DNA from: Salvator merianae
Taxonomy: Eukaryota > Chordata > Lepidosauria > Squamata > Teiidae
DNA: 64,000 nt
NCBI GenBank assembly: GCA_003586115.2
Contig: QVOM02000034.1
Span: forward strand, 109,531,610-109,595,609
Direction: 5' to 3'
The notes under the pieces are model-generated. The model was not told the DNA's origin and made no database searches. It saw only the letters and a list, made by a program, of their open reading frames with translations. The position numbers and the translations under genes are program-made. Of this stretch, positions 24,201-39,400 are shown in pieces (position 1 is the first letter of the stretch; each line of letters opens with the position of its first letter).

Positions 24201-24356
24201 GTCAGTGTTTCAAAATCAAATTTCTTATTGCAGAAAAAATTCAGCATGTTTTTAGAACATCTCAAATCTGTCTTCATATTGCACCTCTTCTAAGTCTCAT
24301 TGTGTCCATTTGGGTCCATTCACTTTTCCTTCTTACTATGCATTAAAAAAGTGCTC
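21266..24356. other. Intergenic spacer between convergent genes
   Basis: Holds the 3' untranslated regions of ABCA4 (+) and the TECR-like gene (-). Bases 21541-21610 look like a LINE tail ending in aataaattg. A GGAA microsatellite lies at about 22417-22459. Bases 23040-23400 share patchy similarity with 35990-36310, suggesting another old repeat. No gene seen. Confidence 0.6.
22417..22459 (+). repeat. (GGAA)n microsatellite
   Basis: A tandem GGAA run with one GGGA interruption. Confidence 0.95.
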
Positions 24357-24484
24357 TTATAATAAGAAAGGAATAATTGACATTCTAAGACTAGGATAAT
24401 CCTTGAACTCTCGTATATAGGTATAATGTTTATTCTTGGCCCAGACAGTCATCTGAATGAAACAGAGGAGGGTAAACAATCCCA
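24357..24484 (-). CDS. TECR-like terminal coding exon 13
   Basis: Acceptor tttcttgcag. Its 128 bases encode [20 protein letters not shown], then [15 protein letters not shown] and SIIPFLL with stop TAA (24359-24357). The basic K..H..Y...F..YP segment near the C terminus and the end IIPFLL are conserved in TECR. Confidence 0.94.
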
Positions 24485-27400
24485 CTGCAAGAAAGAAAGA
24501 CAGAAATAATATCAATATTTTTAGCATAACCTAGTGAGAACAGTATCCCAAAATTTTGAAATCAAGAATACTATTCACCTGGAACGCACTGAGTCATGAT
24601 AGTAAAACCGATCCATGTCCCCAGCTGCAATAGCCAAGAAAATTCAGAACTATTTCACGTGATTAAGATTAGTTTAAAAACCCCACAAATCCGAAATCCT
24701 TTAAGTTAAAAGAATACATATACAAATCATCAATGCATAAATATAGGAATGAAATGTAAATGCATTTATCCCTTATGCACATAAGCAGAAATGTGTTTTT
24801 CAGGCTAGTAGGGCATGCTTGTGGGCTAAATATTTCTACAACCTGGAAAGTCAATGTTCTTATTTGCATGTGCTACCTCTGAAACACATACATCACACAT
24901 ACAGCCAGAGGCTACTCCACCCCAAAACACACAGCAGATTCTAAGGAAAATATGGCTCAGGAATTCTCTCTTTTATATTAAAACTCTGCCAAATGATGCA
25001 AAAGTCCACCAAGAACTTGCCTCCCACTTGGAAAAAGCCCACAGAAGTAACACCTCACAGAACTGATAATATGGGAATATTATGATCATTACTACCAAAG
25101 CTAGTAATGGCAAACAAATTCTAATGTGCTCAAGGCAATGACAGGTTTGTTTATCTTTCAAATGCTATACAACTAATATAATGCACTGTACAATTTTTAA
25201 GTATTTTGGTATCAGCAACAGAAAATCCAAGCAGCACACAAAAGACAAATCAAATAACTGGTAGATTTGCTGACACTATCATAAAGTTCATTTGCATCAC
25301 CCTGTCTAATTATTGACAGCTCAGCAGTGCCATCATCTATAAACTGGTGGAGGAGACAGTTCTACAGTTCTCTAAATCTTCTACTGAAAAGTTCTGACTT
25401 CTACACGCTGCCAATTTTTGCTGACCAGTTTAGTCTCCCAGAAGTCATAGTCAAACCTTTTTTTTCTCTGAGAAGAAATTTTATAAGCATTTATTTACAA
25501 AGGGTGGGTAAGCCATTAACCATAACTGGATGCATTTAAGTGACCTCAGACTGGCTGCGTTCCGACACGGCATTTAATCAGTTTACAGGCCGTCTTCAGT
25601 TCCTGCTGTCCCGACATGATCTTGCCGTTCCGTAATTTTTATGGATTAAATTGGTGAAATCCGGATTACTTTGTCTTTGGATTTAATGAACTCTCAAGCC
25701 GTTCCAGATCGCTAGCGCACTTTACTTTGTGCTGTGGGCACGGGGAAAGCGATTATTTGAGAGGGACCGTACTGTTTTGGGGGGCGTGCAGAGGGAGGGA
25801 TCCCCATTTTGTACCGTCCAATGACAGACTTTCTGGGTGGGCAGGAAGCACATTAGTTTCCCCTGCCTCCATTATCCCCCCTTCCCTCGCTGCCAGGGGA
25901 AAAGAAATCATCCTCCTTCTTCGCTAAGCTGCGGTCCTGCCAGGAAGAAATTAAAGGCTTTCTCCACTTCCGTCTGCTCTTTAAAGCAAAAAATAAACTG
26001 CCCCTGTTTGGAGTTTTGCCGTGGTCAGCACACAGTTAAAAATAGTAGAGCCCCCCCACGTTCCCTCCCCACTTTTTCCCTTTGTTAAGGACCTCTCCCG
26101 CTACTTTTAAATTGCGCAGTTAAAGTGCATCAGCAGGGGAACTCTCATGCGCATTTCAAAAGAACTTTAAAAAGTTTAAAGTTCATAGTTTTTAAGTTCT
26201 GCCTGGTAGACAGAGACTGCAGGGAGGAGCAAATGGCAAATGCCTACTAACGCTGCCAAGTGAATCCCTGTTCTGGAGTAGCAGTGGGGACATAGGAGAA
26301 TGGAGCTTGACTTTCCCGCCCCTGTGACGTCAAGGTTTGAACATTGGGACTGCAGCCAATCGCTGACTGCATAGGGAGGAGAATTTGACGAGGGGTGGAG
26401 GCAGAAAGGGTACTGCCAAGCACGGGAAATATCAGTGTGGGAACGAGCAAGTACGAATTGATTCCGTGTTAAACTGTAACTGTGGGAATGACCAGAAGAC
26501 GAATTCACTGCGTGTACTCTTCTGATACAGATTACATTGACGATGTCCGACCGCGGCCATTAAGTCGTTCTAATATTTAAAAAATGCTCTCAAGTTGGTG
26601 AATGATTGGTTGGCATGAGATTTTCTTCAGTACCTGTATTAATTCAGAAGTGCCTCAGAACCTTTTAAACTGGCATCATTATTGGTGCCTGCCATTTACT
26701 TCTGCCAGGGCAACACAAAATGGCACCTTACTCTTGCTCACTGTGTGGATATTCACTTTCTGCTTCAGTTGATAAAAAGATAGTTAAGGCACCCAAACTG
26801 GAAGGTACATGTCACTGGTGTCTTGCAGTGACTGATCAATTTGCAGACGCTGCTGGCTTCATATTAAAGCTGAGGAAATGAATTTACAGATGAATTTAAA
26901 TATGTTGGGGAACAAACTGATACGAAGGAATAAAAAAGGAGGTAGGTGTCTTAATTATGTGATGAGGAATGGTGAGACGTGAACATAAGACTTTACAGTG
27001 CTTTCCATGCTTTATTCTGGAATATCCAAAAATTCAGGTAGGCCTCTGATGAAGTAGGCTTAGTCTACGAAAGCTCATGCTATCAATTTCTTTCTCTCTG
27101 TTAGTCTCTAAGGTGCTACTAGTTCCCACTGCTATCTGCATACAGGACATGCCTACGTAGTGTGCAGTCAGCTATTGTGATGCTGTGATACCAATGTGAT
27201 GCCACCATGATACTGAAGTCATCACAAAGTATGGACCTGGCCATAGTATGCACTGAGATACATCTACCCACAAATTCCCTTGAGCATTTCTGTCACTGAA
27301 ACATTCCTCAAATAATCCCAAAGCTTTCTTATCTACTCCTTAAGTAATTCGTAAAGTACAGCACGGAGAAATACACAGAATCACCTTTTGGACAGCAATT

Positions 27401-30400
27401 CAAACTTTCAGAGGATTTCTAATAAACAGGTTAATTTATCGTAACATTAATTTATAGCAATATTAATTCATTAAGTGCATCCTAACTCTTATGTATTATC
27501 TGATGATTAAGTATACATACCTCATAGGTATAGTTAGGGCAGGACACAAAATAAAATAGCCATGTGAAAGGATTCTTCGTTGGATAAGGGATTTTACAAG
27601 CCTTGGAGCCTATTGATTAAAAGAGCCATAGAAATTAAAAGGAAAGTACTCTGTGTATATTCCTATGTATAGCCAATTTGATTTGTAACATACAGCTGGG
27701 CTTTTTAGCACAAATCATTTGGAACCATTTTCAAGTGACACCCTTCTTCAAGTTGGCCTTGATCAGATGGAGGTCAGGGAAAAGAAGATTGTCTTTTATC
27801 ACAGGTCAAAGCGGAAATGCAGGTTATGAAACTGAATTCAGCATTGCTCCTTGCCATCACTTGCCAGGCACACCATCGGGGTACATTCAGCATTAGCTCA
27901 CTGAGAAATTCTTGGACTCGCTGCACACATACCTCTTTCTTTTGGGTTTTTTTCACATGTGTGGAGTGTTCCCAGAACTTCCCAGCAATCTAATGTTTAT
28001 GGACCTCACCAGACATGCAGGTAAGTGAAACTATTCCAGAAACCCATTTTCACAATCCTGGAATGACCAATGCATGAAGACAGCCACACCAGTGTGTAAT
28101 CCTAACACAATGCTGGTAGAACTGTGCTTTTTGGGTCATGCCTAGACGTAGCCCTGTTAGTCTGCCTACCTCCTTCTTAGGCTGTTTTCAGACACAACAA
28201 AAGGGGCGACTTGTAGGTGCCTCATAAAGACAGTGTGAGGCAACTGTGTTCTGAAGTCTTCTCTAATCCACCTTTTCTAGCATAGAATGCTTATGAGAAG
28301 GGGGACGGGCAGACTGGTGTGTGAACAATCCCATCTCTGAGCCACCTCTGAGCCGCCTCAGAGATGCCTTTTTTTGTTGTGTCTGATCACAGACTGAGTC
28401 TGATACATCTGGAAATCCTCTATCTAAAACCACTACTCCTTGTTATGTAACCAACTCTAACTGACAAGCATCAAGAGGTTCCTAAGGAGATAAATCTGCC
28501 ACTTCTCATGACCAGTAGGTCTCTCAAAACACTATAACTATAATTCTATATACTGTTAGTAATTTTCCATCCGCATGCAGACTGCTATGTAACTGAAACT
28601 ACAGTAAGAGAATTGGCACAACAAGCTTGTTAATTGATGAAGCACAAATAATCTTTACCAAAATGCCTCTAAAACAGGAGTGCTCAACTGGAGCCCTCTA
28701 AGTGGCACAGAGTGCTGGGGGGTGTAGTTCAGGAACACCTTGGCCCTTTCTGCACTTGGATGTATTCCAGATTATATCTCAGAATAGGGACCTGCCATCT
28801 GCATGCTAGTGCAGACTATGGTAGGCCCTGGGCAAGACCTTACATAGTTTGCACTAGCATGTGCATAGCAGGTCCCTATTCTGGGATATAATCCACAATA
28901 AGGCTAAATGCAGAAAGGGCCCTCGAGAGCTGAAGTTCAACACCTCCTTACTCTAAAGTAAGGATGGACTGAGCATGGTCAGCAAGCAATGAATGCTGAT
29001 GATGGAGGGAAGAACCTAAAACTAAGGGAAGGGAGAACAAAATGGGGCATCTTGGAAAAGAGCAGAGCTAGGCACAAATTCTATTTGTAGTGGCCCAAAT
29101 TCTCATTAAGGCCAGACTCACTCAAGAGCTCATTACAATTTTACAGGTTACCCTTACCCAGTGATGTTAATTAATACTATTTGGATTAAGTCTAAAATAT
29201 TCCTTGAAAATAAAAGAAAAAAAGAAACCAAGCACTCAGCTTTTACCAACTCTTCTAAGATTACTAAGTGCAATGTGGATAGAAAAGTTTCCAGCTTCAC
29301 ATGTCTGCAATGAGAGACAGAAAAATAAAAACAAAATGAATACAAATACTGCTTTAAATACAGAGGGTTTTAATAGAATTTACCATCGTTTCCTCAATTC
29401 ATGTTAAGATTCCTATTTGGTACACATGACCAAGCTGGTGGCAATTCCATTCCCATCTAAACAGCAATAGTTCTGAACTTGCTTCTTGCATCTAAATTTG
29501 TAGGCACTTGTAACCAATTAACCATGAACAGAGCTGGATTAAAGTTGGCTCTCAGAAGTGCTTGCTCCCTAACTGCCTGGCTTGGTAAGGTTCAGCATCC
29601 CACCAAACCGTGCAAAGAGGAGATACCACAGAAATGCAAAACACATTTCACCAAGTCATTTCATGCCGGTGTTTGCTGACTCAGTCAGGTCTGCGGTTGC
29701 CAAGTTGGCAAGTGCCAGATCATGGCTCACCATGCCTCATCTGAGATCGTGGTGATCATGCTGGTGGTGGTTCCTTCTAGGAAGCTGACCCACCAGCCAC
29801 CTGGCCTGGAACTGTGAAGGACCAGAACCAGGACCAGGCACAGACTACTTCCCCTCAATTTTGGCTTCTGCAGCCACACCTATACGCGGGATAGGTGAGG
29901 TGACTCCACTGCCCTGGCAGTCAAAAACAAAACCAAGTAAACCTCTGGTTTCTCGGCAGGGGAGGCGCTCCTCCATCTTAACTCCAGAGAGCCACAGGCA
30001 GCCTGAGTCTCAGGCTCACCTCCCCAAAGTCTCCTTAGTGGCAGAGGTATGGGGAGTGGATTCCTTTCACCACTTGCCACCACCCTTCCCTGCTCCTCTA
30101 CCTGCCCGCCTAGACCTCACTCTAGATTTGATCTTCCCCATCATCTCCCTATGGGGATTTTCAAAAGCTCTACATCTCTAAACCTTGGAGTCTAAGGTGA
30201 ATAAGGGTGTGCTATTTAGAGTGTATGTGCCACAAATGCAGAGCTATGGCACTGCGATGCACACACGCAAAACAAGGGCAAAGAACAAATTACCCCAAAT
30301 AAGCAGTAGCAGGCTAAATCTGTAGGGAGGCTTATTGAAAGCAACAGGGGAGTGAGAAATTTAATAAAGGGGGAGAAAGGAGTTTGAGTGACCTACCACT

Positions 30401-33400
30401 AAAGCAACCTGTCCAGACCTACAATCCACCTAGCGCTAATCTTAATCCTAGCCCATTAAACCTATTTTTTTAAACTAAAAAGGTCTAGCCTAACTAACCC
30501 TAAAGAAGCGGAGTCCCAAGTTCTTAGCAACTAGCCGTCTACCAGTGCTGGTCTCACTTCTTTATGGCTGCTGGAGCCCTGCTGCTGTTTTGAGGCTCAA
30601 CAGCTAGAGGCTGGTGTGTGAGGCAGACAGGCCTGAGACCCTAACCACAAACAGAAAAGAGCTAATGCAACAGGTTTGAAGCAGGTGTGCTTGTCTCTGG
30701 GCATCAAAAGCAGGGGGGGAAGGGGAAGGGGGAGGAGGAGGAGGAGGAGNNNNNNNNNNNNNNNNNNNNNNNNNNNNNNNNNNNNNNNNNNNNNNNNNNN
30801 NNNNNNNNNNNNNNNNNNNNNNNNNNNNNNNNNNNNNNNNNNNNNNNNNNNNNNNNNNNNNNNNNNNNNNNNNNNNNNNNNNNNNNNNNNNNNNNNNNNN
30901 NNNNNNNNNNNNNNNNNNNNNNNNNNNNNNNGAAGGAAGGAAGGAAGGAAGGAAGGAAGGAAGGAAGGAAGATTTTATTTTAGAAGGAAGGAAGGAAGGA
31001 AGGAAGGAAGGAAGGAAGGAAGCAAAGAAAACTAGATTAAAAACAAAAAAGCTCTTACACCTGTGGGAACCTTCCCATGGAGTAGGCCATATATATGTTT
31101 GTAATCAAAAGAAAAAATTAAAAGGCTGCCCTTACAGGCAAAGCACACAAGATCAACCCTGAAGATGGTGAGGGGTGTGATGTGGTCATTTGGCCAGCAC
31201 ACTCCTGGCCCAGGGGCAGGAGAGAGCCTCTCCATCCACCTCGGCATGCCCTATCCCTCCGAGGTGCGGACACAGCCTAAATTAGGTGATGAAACATCCG
31301 TGCATGCTAAAGGTTTCCCAGCCAGAACTAGGAGCTGTAAAAATACGCTGTCAGATTTCAACGAACGCCACTCATTTGAAGTCTGGCCCTGACTTTTATA
31401 ACTGGAGCTCAAATCATTTGGCATTTTTGATACTCATTCTTCCTAATCTGAAAGCACTTATGTCTCATAAAAGTTCAATTACATTTAAATTTTAATAATC
31501 TCTGTAATTGAACTTGGCGTATGCTTCCCTTCTTGTTAAGTAGTATTTGCCTGCTTCATACAATAGCAAAACTATGTACAGTACAGGATTATGATAAAAT
31601 ATTATATTTTAAATTTGGAAGAGTTATGACACTGGGCTGAAACAAAGATCAGAATGACAAACCTTTGTCCACACAGGCTGTTTCTGCACTGGACTAGTAG
31701 ACCGGCCTTAGAAAACCTTGTCCACACTAAAGAGTGGTATACCTTGAAGCCATGGAAAAGGCACTGGTACCATAGCCTGCTCCAAGCACTGAGCATGCAT
31801 CATTCTAGCTGGTATACCAGACCACCAGCTCATGTGTAGACCATGGCCAAGACACCCAGTACCACTTTGCTAGGTACCCAGAAGTGGTGCCAGAAGTGTG
31901 CCGCTTCTGGGCACCTAGCCAAAACAGCCGAAGTTGGGCCAGGATGGGCTATCCACAATGTTGCCAGCCCATCACAGGCCAGGTTGCCTAATTCAGGTCA
32001 ACGTGCCATAGGATAGTCCACGCCATGCAGAAAAGTCCATAGTCATCTGGAATAAAACCCGACTTGACGCCACCTATTAAAAGCAACATACTCACCAAAA
32101 ACAGGAACAGAGCAAAATTGACCTGCTTCTGTCCATAGGCTACAAAAGAAAAGATTTACGATCGTTCCATTTAGTATTCAATTACAAGCCTCAGTGAATG
32201 CTATAAAGAGATAAATCTATGCTGTTACTTACAGGGCGGTGTATATAGAGGGTGGTTGATATAGTAGGCTAGCCAGGCAGCACACCCCCAATAGTAGAAA
32301 CAGTTCTGTAAAACAAAGGCACAGTAATTAATGTATGTGTTGGCATTTAACATTGCACAAAGCTATGGCCCACGCTGGATTGTGTGCATGCATGTGTGTG
32401 CCAAAATTCATATGCTTATGTCCACAATTTCCTCTCATTACTCACAGCTTTATTAACCATGAATTAAGCGTGTATTTAAGGAGAAGATTAGAGAACTTGC
32501 AGCTTTATTAACCATGAATTAAAGGTGTATTTTAAGAGAAGGCTTCAGAAGTTCCCTCACTACATGAAAGCCAAGTTCAGGGCAAATTCAGGCCCAAATC
32601 AGGTATCTGTGGCAGTTTTCTGATTTTTTTTTTTTAAAGTGAAAGGAGGCAGAAATTTCAGTTTTATGGCTTCTGTGCTATTTACAAGTTTATGCCCCTT
32701 TGGCAGAATGAAACCCTAACAAATTTATTTCCAGGGTTCCAATTCTTGATCATATCATAATGTGACCGAGAAATAAAAGCCAGGCAAAGGTAGGCAGAAA
32801 AGGGAAAGGTCCAATTCTCAGGGGATCCCGTTAAGGTAACTTCCACACTTACCACTTGGTGTGTGCAGAAAAAAATGAGCTTGGGCCAGAGCACCTTTCT
32901 CCAGGCCTGGCGTGGGAAAGACAGCTGTCCACCTGGACTGAAGGTCTGGTCTAACCTAGCTTCTCCTAAGGCAGGGGAATGAAAATGGTTGACCAGACGC
33001 GGGCTGTTCTTGAAGCATAGTAGCAAAATGTTGCCAGGCTCAGGATTCGGCGCAGGGCAATTCTGCCACTGCTGCCTTTTCACATCGTGGCAGCAGGAGC
33101 AATCCTAGCCTGTGCCATATTTGCACATATTTCCCTTCTCTACAAATAGGGCACTCTAAAGAGTAGATTCTGCTGTTGTCAAACCTCTTGGAAAATGAAG
33201 ATAAGTCAGGTTGCAACCTGTCTGGTCTCAGTCCAATCACACTGATATATAATACACATCTTGACTGAATTTGTATGCCTAGGTTATTTGTGTTTCACTC
33301 AGAGTTTTATGCTGGTACAGTACAGAGAAGGAAATCTGCCATATCCTATAGGGCATAGGATTGCTCTTTTAAGTTAGCAAGGTAACTGTAAAACAAAAAT

Positions 33401-36400
33401 CCTACCCAAATCCAGTAATTGCTGGCATATTTACTCATCACCCCCAATAGCAATGGCAGCCTGCGTACCAGGACCACATGGCAGTGATGGAGGGGCAAGG
33501 CGCCCAATGGAAGTCTCAGGCCCTTTCTGCACTTACCTGTCTTCAGTTGGGATCAATAGGTCCAGAATAGCCCAGTCCACTGATCCTGACCTTGGAATGG
33601 CACGGGCAGGATCAGTGCCGTCTGCACAACTGTGCTAATCCCGATCAACATGTGCACTTTGAAGCCAGACACAGAGGCCTCCAGGAGCTAGGAACAAAAG
33701 CTCCTAGCCTTGGGAGTCTCTGGGGTGGCATTTTAGGGTGCAATTTGGCACACTGCCAAAATTGCCTCCCCCCCCATAGTCCCAAACAGAAGGCATGCCT
33801 CTGCATGGCACACCTCCTTGTTTGGGATTAGGGCCCCCTGTTCCGCCTGGTAGTCACAATTAATTGTGACTACTGGTATTCCTGATTAGGAGCTTCTCAA
33901 TCTAGATTATACTCCATCGAAAGCAGATGGTGCATTCCAGCGGAGGGCACAACCACAGAGATCCATATTAACATGCAGATCTAGGCAGCCTAGGACCTTA
34001 CTATGTGGGCCCTTAATCCTGATTAAGGGCCTGTGCAGAAAGGGCCTCACTATGATCCTGTCAAACATGCTTTGATCCAACGCAGATCAAGGCAGAGTTT
34101 GGGGAAAGCAAAACCAGGCTTCCAACGGAAACCCTCCTCCTCTGCCCTGCAGTCCAATCTGGAGGCTGCCACTGCAAATGGTGTCCCTGAATATACCCTC
34201 TTATCTTCTGCCATGCAAAATCAGGAGTAGCTTGACCTGAGGCTCACCACACACTGTTGAAGTAGAGGGGTTAACAGTGCTAGCCAGAATAGCCAATAAC
34301 AGGGATTATGGAATTTTAGTGCAGCAGTCATAACAGAGGGTAAATATTCGTTCTGATTTGAGGCTGGAAAGAATCACTGGACGGACATAAATCCTATAGG
34401 GAAATTGGCATCTTTTTCTATGTAAGAACTGGATTGACTTCTGTTTGGTGCCTGACCTGGAAGCATGTACTAAACACTGAAACACACATTTCGCCATTTC
34501 TTTCCTCCTTTATTTAGAATTCCTGCAGCATAAAAGTCCCCAGCCCACACAAGCTATTTATTGTACTGAACAGAAAAACACTAGTTATTACATTACTCAG
34601 CTGTTTTTCAGTCCTTTATATTTATACTGTTTGTGCTGTTAAAAGAAAAAGAACCCATATTAAGTTCTCAAGCTGGGAGAGAAAGATTTTTAAAATTGAA
34701 TGAAAGTAGCACTTAAATTGCAATTAGTTTCTCTAATCCTCATGCAATTTTAAAACTATGGTTCATTGCTTCCCCAATTTCCTTATTCTTTGGGTGTTTT
34801 TATTGACTCTTGGTAGCTGGAAGACAAGTGCATACATTAATTAATTAAATATTTAAGTCTGTAATACACTAATCGCCCTTAATCTATGCTCTCGCCATAT
34901 GGATTTTCACTTATAAGGTTTGTGTTTTTCATTAGCTCCTTTCACTATGCAAACCAAAATTCTCAGTTATAAGATCTGCAATCTAAGAAAAAGGATTCAC
35001 TTTCCCCTTTTCCGGGATTGTAAAGCAAATACTGTACATAATGATTTTTTTATTATTTTTTTTTGCATAATGCATGTGGAAGACCCTCTGGTCCTATATG
35101 TGTGACCGTAAATCTTCAATTTAATTGTTAATCAAATCATTAACTTTTATTTCATTTGATATAATGCAGTTATTATTTATTATTCATTCTATTTTATCGT
35201 GTTACATAACTTTTTTCTTATGGTATTAGGCATTTCAGGTGATTTTGAGGTGAATTTGAAAGAGATTTGGAATAAATTAGAATTTTTCACATTGAAATTA
35301 ATAGAATAACTGCTTTTGATTATCCTGGACCAATTAAGTATGGACGAAGGTGGAAGAGTTTACTATATTTAAATGTTACAAAAAATCCCAGCCATAGGCT
35401 GTCTACTAATGTAACAATACACGACCCCAAAGGACATTTTTGCTCTATGCTCTATAAAGGCACCATGGAATTTTGAAACTCTGTTAGAGGAATTATGGAA
35501 ACTTTACCAAGTATAAGTGGTCTCCAGATTCTTAAAGCTTAAACATTAACCTATCCTAGACCCATACAAGTTTCTTGCGTTAATATTTAACTTTATATAA
35601 TAGAAACAAAAAGTGCACCTGTTCTTCTTCTTCCTTTGACAAATGGTCATCAAAAAGGCCACCTCTCCAGCCGGGGCTCCAATCTTACCACAGGGGCAGG
35701 TGTTGACAGAAATCAACCTGCATAGCTTTAAGAACAGATTGGACGGATTCACGGAGGTCAGGCATATCAATGGATACTAGAATAGATGCCTGGGTACTGC
35801 CTCCAGGGTAGAGAGACAGGCAGGATGGGTATTTTGTAGGGAGTTGAGAGCTGGTGAAGGTTTTGCCTACATCTTCTGCTCGAGAATGCCCAGAAGAAAT
35901 TGGTGGGCAACTGTGTCAGACAGGATGTTAGACTAGATGGGCCATGGCCTGATCCAGCAGGGCTCCTCTTATGTTCTCACAAAACCAACACCTCCTGGCC
36001 TCAGTGGCTTTGAAGTTGTGGAATCAACGTTCTGCAGATTCAAAGTTCCTACCCAGCATGATTTACTGCCATATCAGAAGTTGGTCATTTTCACTGTCGC
36101 AAAATTGTACTAGGCAGAAATTGCCCCTTGAAAGTCACCCCAACCAATGCTGCCACTCTACATGGTGGCCATGGGTTTATTGTGTTGTGTGGAGGATGGC
36201 CCTAAGGGTGGTTTTCATGCCTTGGGTGCTGCCTGCAGGTCTGATGGGGTAGGCATGTTTGCCCAACGGGCCCAAGGACACCCCAGGAGTGCCGTATAAC
36301 GGTCACATAGGTGCAGGCTAAGCGCTACCTGCAGAAATTCTATTTCCTACCCAATTATTAAAAACATAGGAACTCTGACCTGGATGCCATCTGACAATTC

Positions 36401-39400
36401 TACTGGTATAAATTTGATTACAGTATATGCCAGCCCTAAACTTACCACTCCTTGCCCTGGAATCAACCCCTGTAAGTTTGGGTTGCTCTGTGGGATGTAG
36501 CATTCTGCTCACTTATACCACTGTAAATCTATCTCAGTCAATGAAGGGAACTCCCACGGTACCCAAACCCTTTTCACAGTACCCAAACCCTTCTCAGATA
36601 TCCAAACCCTTCTCAGACCTTGTGGGGTTTAAATTCCGCTGAGTTCACTGGATTCTACTCCCACACAGACACATATATATTGCATTTTTATATACAAATG
36701 GAAGAACATTTTGAGAATTGTTCCAGGGAATGGCACAGAAGCAGAGAACAACTTGATGCTAATAGATTAGCTACATGATAAGCAATGTTCTCTTTGCAGC
36801 TGCATTTGGAAACCGCAGAACTCCTATTTGTTTCAGCCCTTGCTCCAGAACAATGGCAGGTTTAGCATTCATCTTTGCAAGGAAAGTAAAACCTTTTCGG
36901 TCCTCACATTATTTAGCATATTTAAGGACCAGAATGAAAAAAAAAAAACGCCTTTCTCTTCAACTCTGAATATGAAAAGACACAGGGCAATGACAGAAAA
37001 TGCAAGCAATGAATGGAGTTGAAAAATACATTGGGATTTGGAAATCAGAACGTGGAAGGAAGGCTCCTTGTACACCTGCTGGTCCAGTATATTGGCTACT
37101 GCAGAATCGCCCTAACAATCTAAGCAGCCCTGGGGCACTCACAACTAGTTACACTTGTTGACATCAGAAACAAGAGCTACATTTTTAAGTGTGCATCTCT
37201 GTACTAGACCAGCTTCTACAAGAAATGCAGGAATTAATGTTCACAGTCCTCTTCAAGGAAAGGATATGATTTACTGCAAGAACATAATCTAAGCTGAACA
37301 GGCTGGCTTCTCTAATAAGGAGACTTTACTTCAGTTGAAATCAATAGCAGTAATACAATAATTGGCCAGCTGCCAGCGAACCGTTCGCTCGTCAGATGTG
37401 CCATCATCAAGCACGGGGCATAATGAGAGCAAGTGCTTGATAAAAGTACTTAAAGGTACTTCCGAAAGGACTGCTCATCTCTACAATGATCACAGGGAAT
37501 TTGCAGCCTGCTCATAGAGTCTATCCTGGTAAATCCGTGGAAACTAAGGTGCCAGTCACATTTATCCCCTTGCTGCCCTACAGGGAGAAATGGCTTTCTG
37601 CTGCGTGAGCCTCCCACATTCGATTGCCCAAGTGGCAACAGCAAAAGTTGTGCAGTTTGTGTGCAGCAACACCCTGGATCAAAGAAGTGGGATTGGGGAG
37701 ATGTACACAAGCTGCACACTTAGGCTGCTTCCACACACAGGTAGCTTAAAAGTGGCATAGAGGTGGTAACATCCACATGCTATTGTTTCCATCCCACCTC
37801 TAATCCACATTCCAAAGTCATCTTTTGGCCTTTAACATGGATTAGAGGTGAGATGGGAACTTGAGCATCTACATGCTGCTACCTCTTACCCGCTTCTGAG
37901 CCACTTATTTCAACACACATGGATGCAGCTGTATTCAAACAACACACAACTAGATGTCATCACCACACGCTGTTTGACTAAACAAGGGGGAAAGAGAACA
38001 TTATACTTTGAAAATTGTGAAATAACGTTTCCTGCAAAGAAAGGCATGAAGCATGAATAAAGTTCAGAACCCATCTAAACATTCCGAAAAGTCATTTAAT
38101 ACAAGGATCGTTAAGCTGGTAACAAGTTGCAGTTCGGAGTGAGATAAGAACAGGATGCCTTGTTCAGACACAATGGGCTTATGCTTTGTTGCTTGACTAG
38201 GAAGGAAGAAAGCAGAATCCAGGTTGTGCATCTGTGTCAGGCTAGTAAGTCTTCATATGATGTGTGAAGTGAACCATTACAGAACACACACCTGAGTGCT
38301 TTCCTAGGGTGCATTCACAAAATCAAAGTAGCAGATGCAGAACATTTCTATGGGCTACAAATTCCAGGTGTTTTCCAGACAGTACAGTACTAGAGGAGAA
38401 TGAAATGGCCTGCAGTAAGGTTGGCATCAGTGTTGCCATCTTCCTCTGTGCCTTTGACCTAGGCCATGCCTGCTGGCTTACAACACTGATCCTGCTTTTG
38501 CTCTGTGGGTGCCTCCGGACACGAGCTAAAACCCACAATTTTCCCGGGACTGTATTGGGAATACCAGAAGTAATCGCGATATTCCCAATACAGTCCCGAG
38601 TTAGTGAGGTGATAACTTGTAACATCGCTATTACAGGAAATCAGCAATCATGCCAGGTTTCCTGTAATAGCGATGGATAGTTACATGTCTGCCAGTCTAT
38701 TTTGTTATTATTTCACTCATAGCAACCTGGAAGACAGCTGTGTGTGCAAAAACAGCAAAAGTGAGTAGGTGCTTGGCTGGCTTCCAGGTTGCAACAAGTA
38801 GAATTATAGTGAAAGAAGCTGGCAGACACCAGGTAAGCCTGCGATTGCCTCCTGCGTCTGATGGGGATGACAAGATCCTCTTTAGATCCCGTGATTGCCT
38901 TGCCTCTTACTGTCTGGAGGGACCCTGAGATAAAGTAATGGCAGCTAGTTTTTAATGAGGCAAGTTCGGCTCTCCAAGGTCTAAAACAGTGGGAAGAACT
39001 GAGAGTTAACTAGAATATTTTTGTAGCAATCTGTATGGCAGGTTCTTGGAGGGGAGATGCTGAAATATAGATATATTTGCTTGTGGTTATTCCTGCTCAG
39101 GAGGTGTCAGTAGGTGTGATGGGACCCACTCTGCTCTTCTTCCATAGCCTCCCCAACAAACACACAAGAGTGCAGGTAAGAGTTCCCTCCTTCTTCTGTG
39201 AGTTAGCCTGTGATCAGACATAGCAAAAGGGGTGCCCCAGAGGCACCTCAGAGAGACAGGGCCTATTTGCACTTTAGCGCCAGTGAGCATCTGAACGCTC
39301 ACTAGCACAGTTCATCCACATTCTGCAGAGGCCCTAACATTTGGGAGCTTCTGCAGACATTCCTGAACACTAATAACTAGTAAGTTATAGACAGCCAAAT

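Noticed and set aside
29861..30181. 106-codon open frame as a gene
   Set aside because: No similarity, no splice context, and an overlapping frame on the other strand of similar length; GC-richer sequence alone can explain it.
30676..31035. Arg/Lys/Glu-rich open frames across the N gap
   Set aside because: They are translated purine microsatellite joined through unknown bases.
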